A stretch of 64,000 nucleotides of DNA from Methanomethylovorans hollandica DSM 15978. GTDB lineage: Archaea; Halobacteriota; Methanosarcinia; Methanosarcinales; Methanosarcinaceae. The notes below the pieces were generated by a model. That model made no database searches and was not told the DNA's origin. It saw only the letters and a list, made by a program, of their open reading frames with translations. Position 1 is the first letter of the stretch. Each line of letters starts with the position of its first letter. The position numbers and the translations under genes are program-made. This document shows positions 26,544 through 34,873 of this stretch, piece by piece. The stretch is taken from NCBI RefSeq assembly GCF_000328665.1, contig NC_019977.1:1302001-1366000 (forward strand), written 5' to 3'.

Positions 26544-26805
26544 TTATAAGGTGGTCACAAGGCTTCATCTTTGAGTTTACGCGTTCATGAAGCTTATTAC
26601 GGGATCGGACTCTACTCCGTCCTGAATGTACTTCATCTTTGAGTTTACGCGTTCATGAAGCTTATTACGGGATCGGACTCTACTCCGTCCTGAATGTACT
26701 TCATCTTTGAGTTTACGCGTTCATGAAGCTTATTACGGGATCGGATTCTACTCCGTCCTGAATGTGCTCCATATTTAGGTCTACTTCCTTGTGACCAATT
26801 TATAA
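26544..26805. mobile_element. 262-bp element: 19-bp terminal inverted repeats around three 68-bp tandem repeats
   Basis: The left end TTATAAGGTGGTCACAAGG (26544-26562) and right end CCTTGTGACCAATTTATAA (26787-26805) pair with two mismatches. Inside are three near-identical 68-bp units (26563-26630, 26631-26698, 26699-26766; one change in unit 3). Each unit has two inverted repeats: CTTCAT...ATGAAG and CGGA-CTCTAC-TCCG, the latter extended by GGA/TCC. No ORF. It looks like a MITE-type element or a structured RNA/terminator array. No clear target duplication. The rest of 26281-26924 has no gene. Confidence 0.7.
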
Positions 26806-26924
26806 TATCTAACTAATCGTATAAATCACTGACGGTCATATAACTCTGAGTTATTTGAGGAGGTTACGCAAATTTCAAAATTGTGTCTGCAAGCTTTGAA
26901 TACGCCCGGAGAATCAGAACCAGA

Positions 26925-27806
26925 TTAACTGTTTCTGACTTCCCAATCCCCTACAAGAGGTGTGACGCCTGTCCATCCGAGGCCTACAACTTCAAATCCA
27001 CCACCTTTCATCAGCATGAAGTTGTTTCCATTACGATTATAAAGACCGATCTTCTCTTCACCGTCGCTTCCCCAATCGCCCACAATCGGTTCAGTACCTT
27101 CCCAGCCAAATCCTATCACAACTTCAAGAGCTTCATCTGAGCTTATATTAATGTCCCAAAGTGCCCAGGTACCTGCATTATCATATACACCGATGTCAGT
27201 ATCAATATCACCATTCCAGTCACCAACAACTGGAGATACACCAGCCCATCCCAGGCCAAAAATATGATAATTCATAGTATCTCTCATAATTAGAAAATTA
27301 TTGCCGGCTCGGTTATATATGCCGACCTCAGTGACTCCATCTCCATCCCAATCGCCTACTAACGGTTCAGTACCTGCCCAGCCGAACCCCACAAAATCTG
27401 CTGAATTGGTATCTGGGTTCCATAGAGCCCATGTACCTTCATTGTCGTACACACCTACCTCATCAGCACCATCTCCATTCCAGTCGCCTGCTACAGGGCT
27501 AACTCCTGCCCATCCCAGACCAATGACATCAAACCCTTGATCTTTCTGGATCAGGAAATTATTGCCTTCTCTATTGTAGGTACCGACCTCAGTGACACCA
27601 TCCCCATCCCAGTCACCTGCTATCGGTTCAGTACCTGCCCAGCCGAATCCCACAATATCTGCTGAATTGTTATCTGGGTTCCACAAAGCCCACGTACCAG
27701 CATTGTCATATACACCTACGGATTCTGCCAAGGCAATACCCATCGTCGTTAGCAAAATACACAAAAATATCCCAAAACGGATCAATCTGATCAGTTTTTT
27801 TTGCAT
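26925..27806 (-). CDS. Secreted repeat protein with DGDG calcium-type loops (FG-GAP/VCBS-like propeller)
   Basis: 293 residues with a signal peptide (LIRFGIFLCILLTTMGIALA). The mature part is about six half-repeats of some 43 residues in two alternating types: VGVYDNAGTWALWNPD then FGWAGTEPIAGDWDGDGVTE, and YNREGNNFLI then LGWAGVSPVAGDWNGDGADE. The DxDGDG loops bind calcium in FG-GAP/VCBS propellers. The last two repeats are more diverged (GDWGSDGEEK). No anchor is seen, so it is probably a cell-surface or secreted adhesin-like protein. Confidence 0.8.
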   Translation of the reverse strand: MQKKLIRLIRFGIFLCILLTTMGIALAESVGVYDNAGTWALWNPDNNSADIVGFGWAGTEPIAGDWDGDGVTEVGTYNREGNNFLIQKDQGFDVIGLGWAGVSPVAGDWNGDGADEVGVYDNEGTWALWNPDTNSADFVGFGWAGTEPLVGDWDGDGVTEVGIYNRAGNNFLIMRDTMNYHIFGLGWAGVSPVVGDWNGDIDTDIGVYDNAGTWALWDINISSDEALEVVIGFGWEGTEPIVGDWGSDGEEKIGLYNRNGNNFMLMKGGGFEVVGLGWTGVTPLVGDWEVRNS

Positions 27807-28083
27807 TCATATCACCTCTTACATAAACAATACATGGTTTTAGTGGCCTTATCCCCAACAATCATTAAAATTTAGATGCACAAAAATATCTAAAATTAAA
27901 TACATTATGTTAAGACACGTCACTAGGCATTTTACATTTTGTAAAATATGGGACATAGCTAGTATAAGTAGCTAGCGAAAAAAATTTGAACCAGTCAATA
28001 TATGATTCTGTTGATCCTGAGCATAGTTATCAGACATAAAATATAAAAAGCATTAAAATACATTGAACACTTCGACATGTCTA

Positions 28084-29940
28084 ATGACAGCAGAAAAATC
28101 ACACTATCTCACGCCACATGAAGTGGCTAAAAAGCTCAGGGTCGAAACAAAGACGGTGCATACATGGCTGCAGGAAGGGACCATGGATGGATTAAAACTA
28201 GGTAGACTCTGGAGAATTCCACGCGCACAGCTGGAACAGGCAGATGATAACTGTTTTACAAAGAACACACATCTATTGAACATTAAAGAGATCCCGCGCA
28301 ATATGTGCGACTATAATAAGGTAAGAGAAGAATGGAACAATGAGATCCCTGAATATTTCAATTTCGGATATGACGTCATTGATGCCTGGGCAAAGGAAGA
28401 CCGTAATAAACTTGCCATGATCTGGGTCGATCAGCATGGTGAAGAGAAAAAGTACACCTTCAGAGACATGATGAAACTCTCCAATCAGGCGGCAAACATT
28501 CTTCTCAAATACGAGATCAACAAAGGAGACCGGGTCCTCCTGATGCTTCACCGTGTTCCAGAATGGTGGGTATTCGTAATTGCACTGATCAAACTTGGTG
28601 CTGTGGTATGCCCTTGTCCGACACTTCTGACACCAAGTGATCTTCAGTACAGGATCAATGCAGGTAAATTCAAAATGATCATCACTGACATGGAAAATGC
28701 ACCTAAAATCGATGAGATCAGAGATGAATGTCCGACTCTTAAAGAATGCATGGTTATCGACGGAGAAGCAGAGAACTGGATCAGTTTTCAATATGAACTC
28801 CTGTACCCTGCACCTGTTTCACATCACTCGGTATCAATACCGGCACTTACCCACTCCACAGACCCTATGCTGATCTATTTCACCTCAGGAACTACTGGCA
28901 AAGCCAAGATGGCACTTCACAACCATGCATATCCTTTAGGTCACAGGGTCACTGCAGAACTGTGGCAGGACCTTACAGAGAACGACCTGCATTTCACCTT
29001 CTCTGATACCGGCTGGGCAAAATGTGCATGGGGTAAAATATTTGGCCAGTGGATCGCTGGTTCATGTATCTTCGTGTATGACACCAGAGGAAAGTTCGAG
29101 GCAACTGAGCTGCTTCCGCTGATCGAGAAATATGAAGTCACAACCTTCTGTTGCCCACCCACTGTCTACAGAATGCTCATACTTGCTGACCTGAGCAAGT
29201 TCGATCTTGATCAGCTCCGTCACTGTTGTAGCGCAGGTGAACCGCTGAACCCTGAAGTTATCAAAGTCTGGAAGGAGGGAACAGGTCTTAACATCTATGA
29301 AGGCTACGGCCAGACAGAAACCTGCTGTGCTATCGCATCCTTTGCGTGCCTGGAGAACAAGCCGGGTTCAATGGGAAAACCTTCTCCGGGATGGAATATT
29401 GAGCTGCATGATGAGCATGGGAACAAGGTCAATAACTTTGAAGAAGGAAGGATCGCCATCTCACTTGATCCACGTCCTGTGGGTCTTTTTGTCAAATACC
29501 TTAATAATGATGAAGAGAATGAAAAATCATTCCAGAACGGATTCTATTACACCGGCGATAAGGCATATATGGATGATGACGGCTACTTCTGGTTCGTAGG
29601 CCGCGATGACGATGTCATCAAGAGCTCAGGATACAGGATAGGTCCTTTTGAAGTAGAGAGTGCGCTTCTTGAACATCCTGCTGTTCAGGAATCTGCTGTG
29701 ATTGGGTCTCCGGATAACATAAGAGGTATGATAGTCAAGGCTTTTGTTGTACTGAACGAAGGTTTTGAACCTTCGGAGAAACTGATACAGGAACTTCAGA
29801 ACCATGTGAAGCACACAACAGCACCATACAAATACCCGCGATCTATTGACTTCGTGCATGAACTGCCCAAAACCATCGGAGGTAAGATCATGCGAAAGAA
29901 ACTACGGGAAATTGAAATCAAAGAGCTTCAAAGTGAATGA
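28084..29940 (+). CDS. Acyl/acetyl-CoA synthetase with N-terminal excisionase-type DNA-binding domain
   Basis: About 618 residues from ATG 28084 (TTG 28063 is an alternative). Residues about 4-50 are a MerR/excisionase HTH (YLTPHEVAKKLRVETKTVHT, WLQEGTMDGLKLGRLWRIPR). From about 75 on it is a full ANL-family AMP-forming synthetase: YFTSGTTGKAKMALH (near 267), YEGYGQTE, YYTGDKAYMDDDGYFWFVGR, GYRIGPFEVE, and the catalytic lysine in TIGGKIMRKKL (near 600). The enzyme part resembles medium-chain or acetyl-CoA synthetases that activate carboxylates with ATP and CoA. Joining to a DNA-binding module in one uninterrupted frame is unusual. Confidence 0.85.
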   Translation: MTAEKSHYLTPHEVAKKLRVETKTVHTWLQEGTMDGLKLGRLWRIPRAQLEQADDNCFTKNTHLLNIKEIPRNMCDYNKVREEWNNEIPEYFNFGYDVIDAWAKEDRNKLAMIWVDQHGEEKKYTFRDMMKLSNQAANILLKYEINKGDRVLLMLHRVPEWWVFVIALIKLGAVVCPCPTLLTPSDLQYRINAGKFKMIITDMENAPKIDEIRDECPTLKECMVIDGEAENWISFQYELLYPAPVSHHSVSIPALTHSTDPMLIYFTSGTTGKAKMALHNHAYPLGHRVTAELWQDLTENDLHFTFSDTGWAKCAWGKIFGQWIAGSCIFVYDTRGKFEATELLPLIEKYEVTTFCCPPTVYRMLILADLSKFDLDQLRHCCSAGEPLNPEVIKVWKEGTGLNIYEGYGQTETCCAIASFACLENKPGSMGKPSPGWNIELHDEHGNKVNNFEEGRIAISLDPRPVGLFVKYLNNDEENEKSFQNGFYYTGDKAYMDDDGYFWFVGRDDDVIKSSGYRIGPFEVESALLEHPAVQESAVIGSPDNIRGMIVKAFVVLNEGFEPSEKLIQELQNHVKHTTAPYKYPRSIDFVHELPKTIGGKIMRKKLREIEIKELQSE

Positions 29941-30258
29941 CATTGGATAAGCAGATATAGAGAAGGAAAGAAAATATGTGGATGATACAATCATTTTTTA
30001 TTTATTTCTTTACTCTTACTGATCCTCTACATTTTTATCTCTTATCTTGTCTGTATCCAGTTTCCGGTTTCTTTTCTTCCTGAACCTGTGTCAGGATCAC
30101 AACTTATAAATAGGCTTCTTTTGCCAGTTTAATTTAAAGTTATAAAAATCAGCATAAAACTAGTTTTTAATTCCTGTACCCCATCAATAATATTTTACTA
30201 TAAAAAAGTATTTCGATAATAAAGGGGTTTTAATCTTTGGAAAATGGAGAGAACAGAA
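29941..30258. other. Gene-free AT-rich spacer
   Basis: 318 bp between the synthetase and the acetyltransferase on the same strand. It contains T-rich tracts near 29994-30017 that could terminate transcription and an AT-rich promoter-like region near 30185-30235. I see no ORF, relic or repeat. Confidence 0.4.
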
Positions 30259-30867
30259 ATGAGCATTTTGATCAGGCAAGAAGAAGAGCATGACTTTAAA
30301 AATGTAGAACATATGACAAGAGAAGCATTCTGGGATCTTTACAAACCAGGATGTGACGAACATCTGGTATTACATAAAATAAGAAAAGTACCTGCATTTG
30401 TAAAAGAACTTGACCTAATTGCATGTGATGATGACCGGATTGTCGGCAATATAATCTATTCCAAATCTAAAGTCGTAAATGAAGAAAGCAGAGAATTTGA
30501 AGTTTTATGTATGGGGCCAATTGCAGTATTGCCCTCATGCCAAAAGCAAGGTATAGGTTCTTTATTGATGAATCATTCCCTTGAAAAGGCAAGACAGTTG
30601 GGATATAAAGCCGTAATTATTTTCGGAAACCCGGATTATTATCAACGTTTTGGTTTCAGAAATGCTGCAAAATATAATATTCAGACGTCTACAGGTGAAA
30701 ACTTTGACGCATTCATGGCATTGGAACTCTACGATGGCAGCCTGAAGGGTATTTCAGGAAAGTTCTATGCAGATGAAGTTTTTGAAACAGACGCAGAGGA
30801 ACTGGAAGAGTTTGAAAAAGGTTTTCCTCCTAAAGTTAAACATGTTACGGACACCCAATTAAAATAG
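30259..30867 (+). CDS. GNAT family N-acetyltransferase
   Basis: About 202 residues. The acetyl-CoA binding motif A is CMGPIAVLPSCQKQGIGSLL with the Q/RxxGxG core (QKQGIGS), followed by the NPDYYQRFGFRNA motif typical of the YhbS-like subgroup. Residues before it (REAFWDLYKPGCDEHLVLHK) fit that subgroup. The acceptor is unknown. I chose ATG 30259, preceded by GGAGAG; an ATG at 30244 lies over that site. The end overlaps the stop of a convergent small gene. Confidence 0.9.
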   Translation: MSILIRQEEEHDFKNVEHMTREAFWDLYKPGCDEHLVLHKIRKVPAFVKELDLIACDDDRIVGNIIYSKSKVVNEESREFEVLCMGPIAVLPSCQKQGIGSLLMNHSLEKARQLGYKAVIIFGNPDYYQRFGFRNAAKYNIQTSTGENFDAFMALELYDGSLKGISGKFYADEVFETDAEELEEFEKGFPPKVKHVTDTQLK

Positions 30868-31083
30868 ATATGGAGGGATTACCCTTGAAAACAACAGAGA
30901 CAATAAAAGGGCATCTATCTTTAAACCTCGTTCTATTACCAGGACTATCCGCGCATTTGTGTCATCAGGCCCTGTATCCACCCTATCTCCTGTTTTTTCA
31001 TCACTTGGTCCTTCAACATGTGTTCCAATGAGAATAGCTGCAATGACAAGCAATGCTAAGACCAAAAAGAATAATTTTTTCAT
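30859..31083 (-). CDS. Small secreted or membrane-anchored protein
   Basis: 74 residues: N-terminal MKKLFFLVLALLVIAAILIG (signal peptide or anchor) and a short polar domain (GPSDEKTGDRVDTGPDDTNA) with a second mildly hydrophobic end. No known family. Its 3' end overlaps the acetyltransferase gene by nine bases, convergently, so its true length is uncertain. Confidence 0.45.
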   Translation of the reverse strand: MKKLFFLVLALLVIAAILIGTHVEGPSDEKTGDRVDTGPDDTNARIVLVIERGLKIDALLLSLLFSRVIPPYLF

Positions 31084-31228
31084 AATTTACTCCCCAGAAA
31101 AACTTATAGAACGACCTATATTTAGATCTGCCTGCGTTGTAAAAAAATCATCTGCTGATATTTTATGAAATTTTTATTACCGTGTGGAAATTATAAGAGT
31201 TTCCGGTACCCACCTCACTGACCAAAGA

Positions 31229-31519
31229 TCAATCATCGCTACATTCACTTTCTTGTTTTTTCAAAATATTCTTTGTAGTACAGTATATCCATCTTTTATG
31301 CAATAACAGGTGTATTACTGTAAAAAGGGTCATCATTATGGCCGATCTGTTGTGTATGAGCGTCCATGTAGCTTTTGTAATTCCTATGTATTCCTGATAT
31401 CTCCCCCGTGGCACACCCGAAGGTATCGCAAAGTACATAACAAATCCTGTTACTGCAACTATCAGGAATATTACGGTCAAAATGACATCTACTGAATAAT
31501 TTAGTTTCATCCTGTTCAT
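31229..31519 (-). CDS. DUF4405 family membrane protein
   Basis: 96 residues with two hydrophobic helices (VILTVIFLIVAVTGFVMYFA and IMMTLFTVIHLLLHKRWIYC). Histidines in the WTLIHNRSAI and VIHLLLHKRW segments are placed as in cytochrome-b-like DUF4405 proteins, where they may bind haem. A second helix pair is absent, so it is a minimal member. Role in electron transfer is inference. Confidence 0.75.
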   Translation of the reverse strand: MNRMKLNYSVDVILTVIFLIVAVTGFVMYFAIPSGVPRGRYQEYIGITKATWTLIHNRSAIMMTLFTVIHLLLHKRWIYCTTKNILKKQESECSDD

Positions 31520-31683
31520 TTATTCTCCTCATTAGAAAACCAATGTTAAGTCAAAACGTATTTGAGCATATATATGTTAAACGAAGAAATTGTCTGTGAA
31601 CAAGAACATATGGATCTATACAATTATCAGGCGGGTTTGAAATAACAGAAAAAAAATTACCGCTTCAAAGAAGTTCCGATCCG

Positions 31684-32976
31684 GTGTACAATGATCTTAA
31701 CTATTGGATCAAACACGAAGCAATTACTTTATCATTCGATCCTCCGGAAAGCTTCAACAATTCCATTGACAGAATAATAGCTTCACTTGATGACTCTGTT
31801 GAGCTGCTCGGCTTTGGAGAAGCCCTCCATGGAGGCGAGGACATTCTGATACTGCGCAACAGGCTCTTTCAGCGCTTGGTGGAGAAGCATGGATACAGTG
31901 CCATTGCCATCGAGAGTAGTTTTCCCAGAGCGCATGTAGTGAATGAATACATAGCTGGCCGCGGCCCCGAATCTTATGAAAAGGTACAGGACACAGGATT
32001 TAGTCACGGTTTCGGAAGCTTAGAAGCAAATCGCGAACTTGTTGAATGGATGCGGGAATACAATGCAAATCCATCCCACGAGATCAAGCTCCGGTTCTAC
32101 GGCTTTGACAGTCCGACCGAAATGATGTATGCCGACAGCCCAGGCCAGGTCTTGCATTTTGTGCTGGATTACCTTGCCTCTCTTGATAACATCAGCGGCA
32201 GGTATCATCAAGAGATTATAGACCCGCTTCTTGGTGATTATGCAGAGTGGGAGAACCCCGCTGCAATGATGGATCCGACCAGATCGGTGGGCATGTCACC
32301 AAATGCTATTGCGCTTCGGATGGAGACAGAAGATCTGATTTCAGAATTAAATGAAAGACGTCCAGAAATGATAGCTAAAAGCGATGAAGATCACTATATG
32401 GAAGCCGTACAATACGCAACAGTTGCCCGGAAGTTGCTGAACTATCACGCCATATCAGCCCGGGATTCAGAAAACAGGCTATTAAGGCTTCTTGGTGTTC
32501 GCGATGCGATGATGGCGGAAAATCTGTTGTATATAGTATCCCGTGAAGGAAGCAGAGGAAAAGTTCTGGCTTTTGCACACAACAGCCATTTACAAAGAGG
32601 AAAGGCCCACATGCAACTGGGCCCTTACGCATTAACGTGGTGGCCGGCAGGAGCACATTTGCATGAGATATTTGGTCCACGTTACTCTAATATTGGTTCG
32701 GCGGTAGGCATCTCCGATGCCAACGGCATCTGTCAGCCGGAAGCAGGCACTCTTGAAGCATTGCTGACCGGTTTGCAGGGGACTGTTCGGTTCATTCCAA
32801 CTCATAGAGGTACAGGACTCCCAGCTTCAGAAATCGCCGCTCTTGCAAATCGCTCGGGAAGTATGAAGAACCCTACCTACTTCGTACTAACTTCTCAGAG
32901 CCTCACAGATTTCGACTGGCTGGCTGTTCTGGATTCAACAACTTACAGCCGGGGTGGCCCACAACTTCAAGAATAG
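31684..32976 (+). CDS. Erythromycin esterase family hydrolase
   Basis: 430 residues, full length for the family, from a GTG start. Signature blocks: LGFGEALHGGEDILILRNRL with the catalytic-type Glu and His, AIAIESSFPRAHVVNEYIAG, FYGFDSPTEMM, and KVLAFAHNSHLQRG with the second conserved His pair. Ere enzymes open macrolide lactones, but most archaeal and environmental homologues have unknown substrates. It has a short upstream region and a convergent neighbour, so it is probably monocistronic. Confidence 0.88.
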   Translation: MYNDLNYWIKHEAITLSFDPPESFNNSIDRIIASLDDSVELLGFGEALHGGEDILILRNRLFQRLVEKHGYSAIAIESSFPRAHVVNEYIAGRGPESYEKVQDTGFSHGFGSLEANRELVEWMREYNANPSHEIKLRFYGFDSPTEMMYADSPGQVLHFVLDYLASLDNISGRYHQEIIDPLLGDYAEWENPAAMMDPTRSVGMSPNAIALRMETEDLISELNERRPEMIAKSDEDHYMEAVQYATVARKLLNYHAISARDSENRLLRLLGVRDAMMAENLLYIVSREGSRGKVLAFAHNSHLQRGKAHMQLGPYALTWWPAGAHLHEIFGPRYSNIGSAVGISDANGICQPEAGTLEALLTGLQGTVRFIPTHRGTGLPASEIAALANRSGSMKNPTYFVLTSQSLTDFDWLAVLDSTTYSRGGPQLQE

Positions 32977-33077
32977 ATGTAAATAAAATTATTACCATCT
33001 GTTTTTGATCGAAATGATGATGTTTTTCAGGCATATAATTATCAGGAGATTTTGCAGTGCCGTTTATGAGTTGTATT

Positions 33078-33413
33078 TCATTCACGATCATGATGAAATT
33101 GCCATGCAATACCAAACTTATCGGTCACCATGCCGTAAAGTTTGCTCCAGAACGTTTCCTGAAGGTCCATTACCACAGTACCTTCAGCTTTGAGTACGCT
33201 GAAAATTGACCTTATTCTATCCATTTCCTTACTGATAATTACAAGGCCGATATTGTTCCCAAGGATAAAAGGCATACCCGGGGGAACATCAGAGCACATC
33301 ACAGTGCTTCCCTCTATTTCCAGAGCAGTATGCATTACCAAATCCTTGATTTCTTCCGTCAAGGAGAAGTCCATATCTTCCGGTGCATCCAAAAACAAAA
33401 TGATATGAACCAA
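33078..33413 (-). pseudogene. PhnB/VOC (glyoxalase-fold) protein lacking its N-terminal strand
   Basis: 111 residues. The middle and end match PhnB-like proteins: MHTALEIEGSTVMCSDVPPG, NNIGLVIISKEMDRIRSIFS, then FWSKLYGMVTDKFGIAWQFH. Homologues begin with about 25 more residues (a strand and helix around a conserved phenylalanine). Here that region is replaced by FLDAPEDMDFS. The AT-rich sequence upstream encodes no such piece. It is likely a truncated gene, though a shortened domain could still fold. Confidence 0.6.
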
Positions 33414-33497
33414 ACAAACTTTTTATATCAAACCCTTGCATTTAGTCATATAGCAACTATCGGATCGTCTAAATCAAGTAATTTTATGGGAACGTGC

Positions 33498-34148
33498 ATG
33501 ACAGTATATGAGAACGTTAAGTCCATCCTCATGGAAATTGGAACCACAAAACTTGTCTGTGTTACCAAAACGGTGGACCCGGCAAAGATCAATGAATCTA
33601 TTCGCGCCGGAGCCACTATCATAGGAGAGAGCAGGGTTAAGGAATACGAGGACAAACGTGATGAACTGCTGCCATGTGAAAAGCACTTAATAGGCCATTT
33701 ACAATCAGGAAAAGTAAAAAAAGCCGTTGAGTTCTTTGATGTGATCCAGTCGGTCGATTCCCTGAAGCTCATAAAGGAGATCGATGAGAAAGCAAGGGCA
33801 AGGACTAAGGTGCAGCAGGTCTTTCTGCAGGTAAATATTGGTAGTGAACCGCAGAAATTCGGCTTCGCAGAAAGTGAGATCCCACAGATGATTGCACATA
33901 TACATGAACTCGGAAATATTCATGTGCAAGGACTAATGTGCATACCTCCTTTTGATACTCCTGAGGAAACGCGTACATATTTCAGGAGGATGAAGAACCT
34001 GTTTCACGCACTGCAGCAGAAAAACCACGATAACATCGATATCCAGGAACTGTCAATGGGTATGTCCAACGATTACAGGATAGCGATAGAGGAAGGAGCC
34101 ACAATGGTGCGCATTGGCTCCTCTATATTCGGAGACAGAAAATACTAA
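33498..34148 (+). CDS. PLP homeostasis protein, YggS/PLPBP family
   Basis: About 216 residues. The PLP-binding lysine is K24 in KLVCVTKTVDPAKI. The family continues with IIGESRVKEYEDKRDELLP, LIGHLQSGKVKKAVEFFDVI, GLMCIPPFDTPEETRTYFRR, ELSMGMSNDYRIAIEEGATM and VRIGSSIFGDRKY. It keeps free pyridoxal phosphate in balance and supports amino-acid metabolism. Start MTVYENVKSIL fits the family; ATG 33486 would add four residues. Single gene. Confidence 0.93.
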   Translation: MTVYENVKSILMEIGTTKLVCVTKTVDPAKINESIRAGATIIGESRVKEYEDKRDELLPCEKHLIGHLQSGKVKKAVEFFDVIQSVDSLKLIKEIDEKARARTKVQQVFLQVNIGSEPQKFGFAESEIPQMIAHIHELGNIHVQGLMCIPPFDTPEETRTYFRRMKNLFHALQQKNHDNIDIQELSMGMSNDYRIAIEEGATMVRIGSSIFGDRKY

Positions 34149-34873
34149 AGTTTTATTTAGTTGATAGCGGTTTCCAATCATTTCCAGTATATCATATTTC
34201 GGTTCTTAATCCCGAATCTTTCTGCTGAAATCCATTTCCTTCCCAGTTACAATAAGAAGAAAAATATCTCGATAGCTGCACACATGGTCTGAAGCATATC
34301 CCTCGGGCATAGACAGGGAGCTTCATATAGAGGTATAGATCAACAGTTTTCAGAAAACATGAAGCAGAGGTTTATATAGGATTACCGTTTTTCTTAACAG
34401 CTCCACTTAAGTGAGGCTGTATAAACTCATCTACTTAAATGCTTTTTGAATAATTATTTTGTCTTTCTTCCGTGTATGAGTCTCTGTCTACTAAGCCCAC
34501 CGTTTTTCACCTACTGATCTTCGGTTAAAGTTTATTATAGAATTAATACTATATAAAAATATTCACAATAATATATGTGGAAGTTTATATAATTGTGCAG
34601 CGATTCTATCAAAAATAATCTTACAGCAAGTAATGAAAATTAAATTAAATTAAATTAAATTAAATTAAATTAAAGTGGATTCAGATCAACTCTCTGTTTT
34701 TTATGCCAATGTCCATGTGTAATGTACAATTAATACCATGCTTCAAGTGTCACATATCCCTTCCAAAGATTATCCTCCCTTCTATTACACTCTGTGAAAT
34801 CACAACTTTACTTATATTTACATGTTAAAGTTTCCTAAATATGTTTATCTATTGATCTGTCAACCTTTTTATA
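34149..34873. other. 725-bp gene-free spacer with an ATTAA microsatellite
   Basis: Very AT-rich with no ORF and no relic that I can read. It carries seven tandem copies of a 5-bp ATTAA/TTAAA unit at about 34637-34674, and promoter-like AT blocks near 34540-34590 and 34800-34865. Some of it probably belongs to the promoter of the U32 gene. Confidence 0.5.

Noticed and set aside
26563-26766. Possible CRISPR array (three units with a 68-bp period)
   Set aside because: The whole 68 bp is repeated, including what would be spacers; CRISPR spacers differ. Units also carry two hairpins each and are bounded by inverted repeats.
34637-34674. ATTAA repeats as a replication origin or iterons
   Set aside because: A simple 5-bp microsatellite in an AT-rich spacer, with no Cdc6/Orc1 gene or origin-box motifs nearby.
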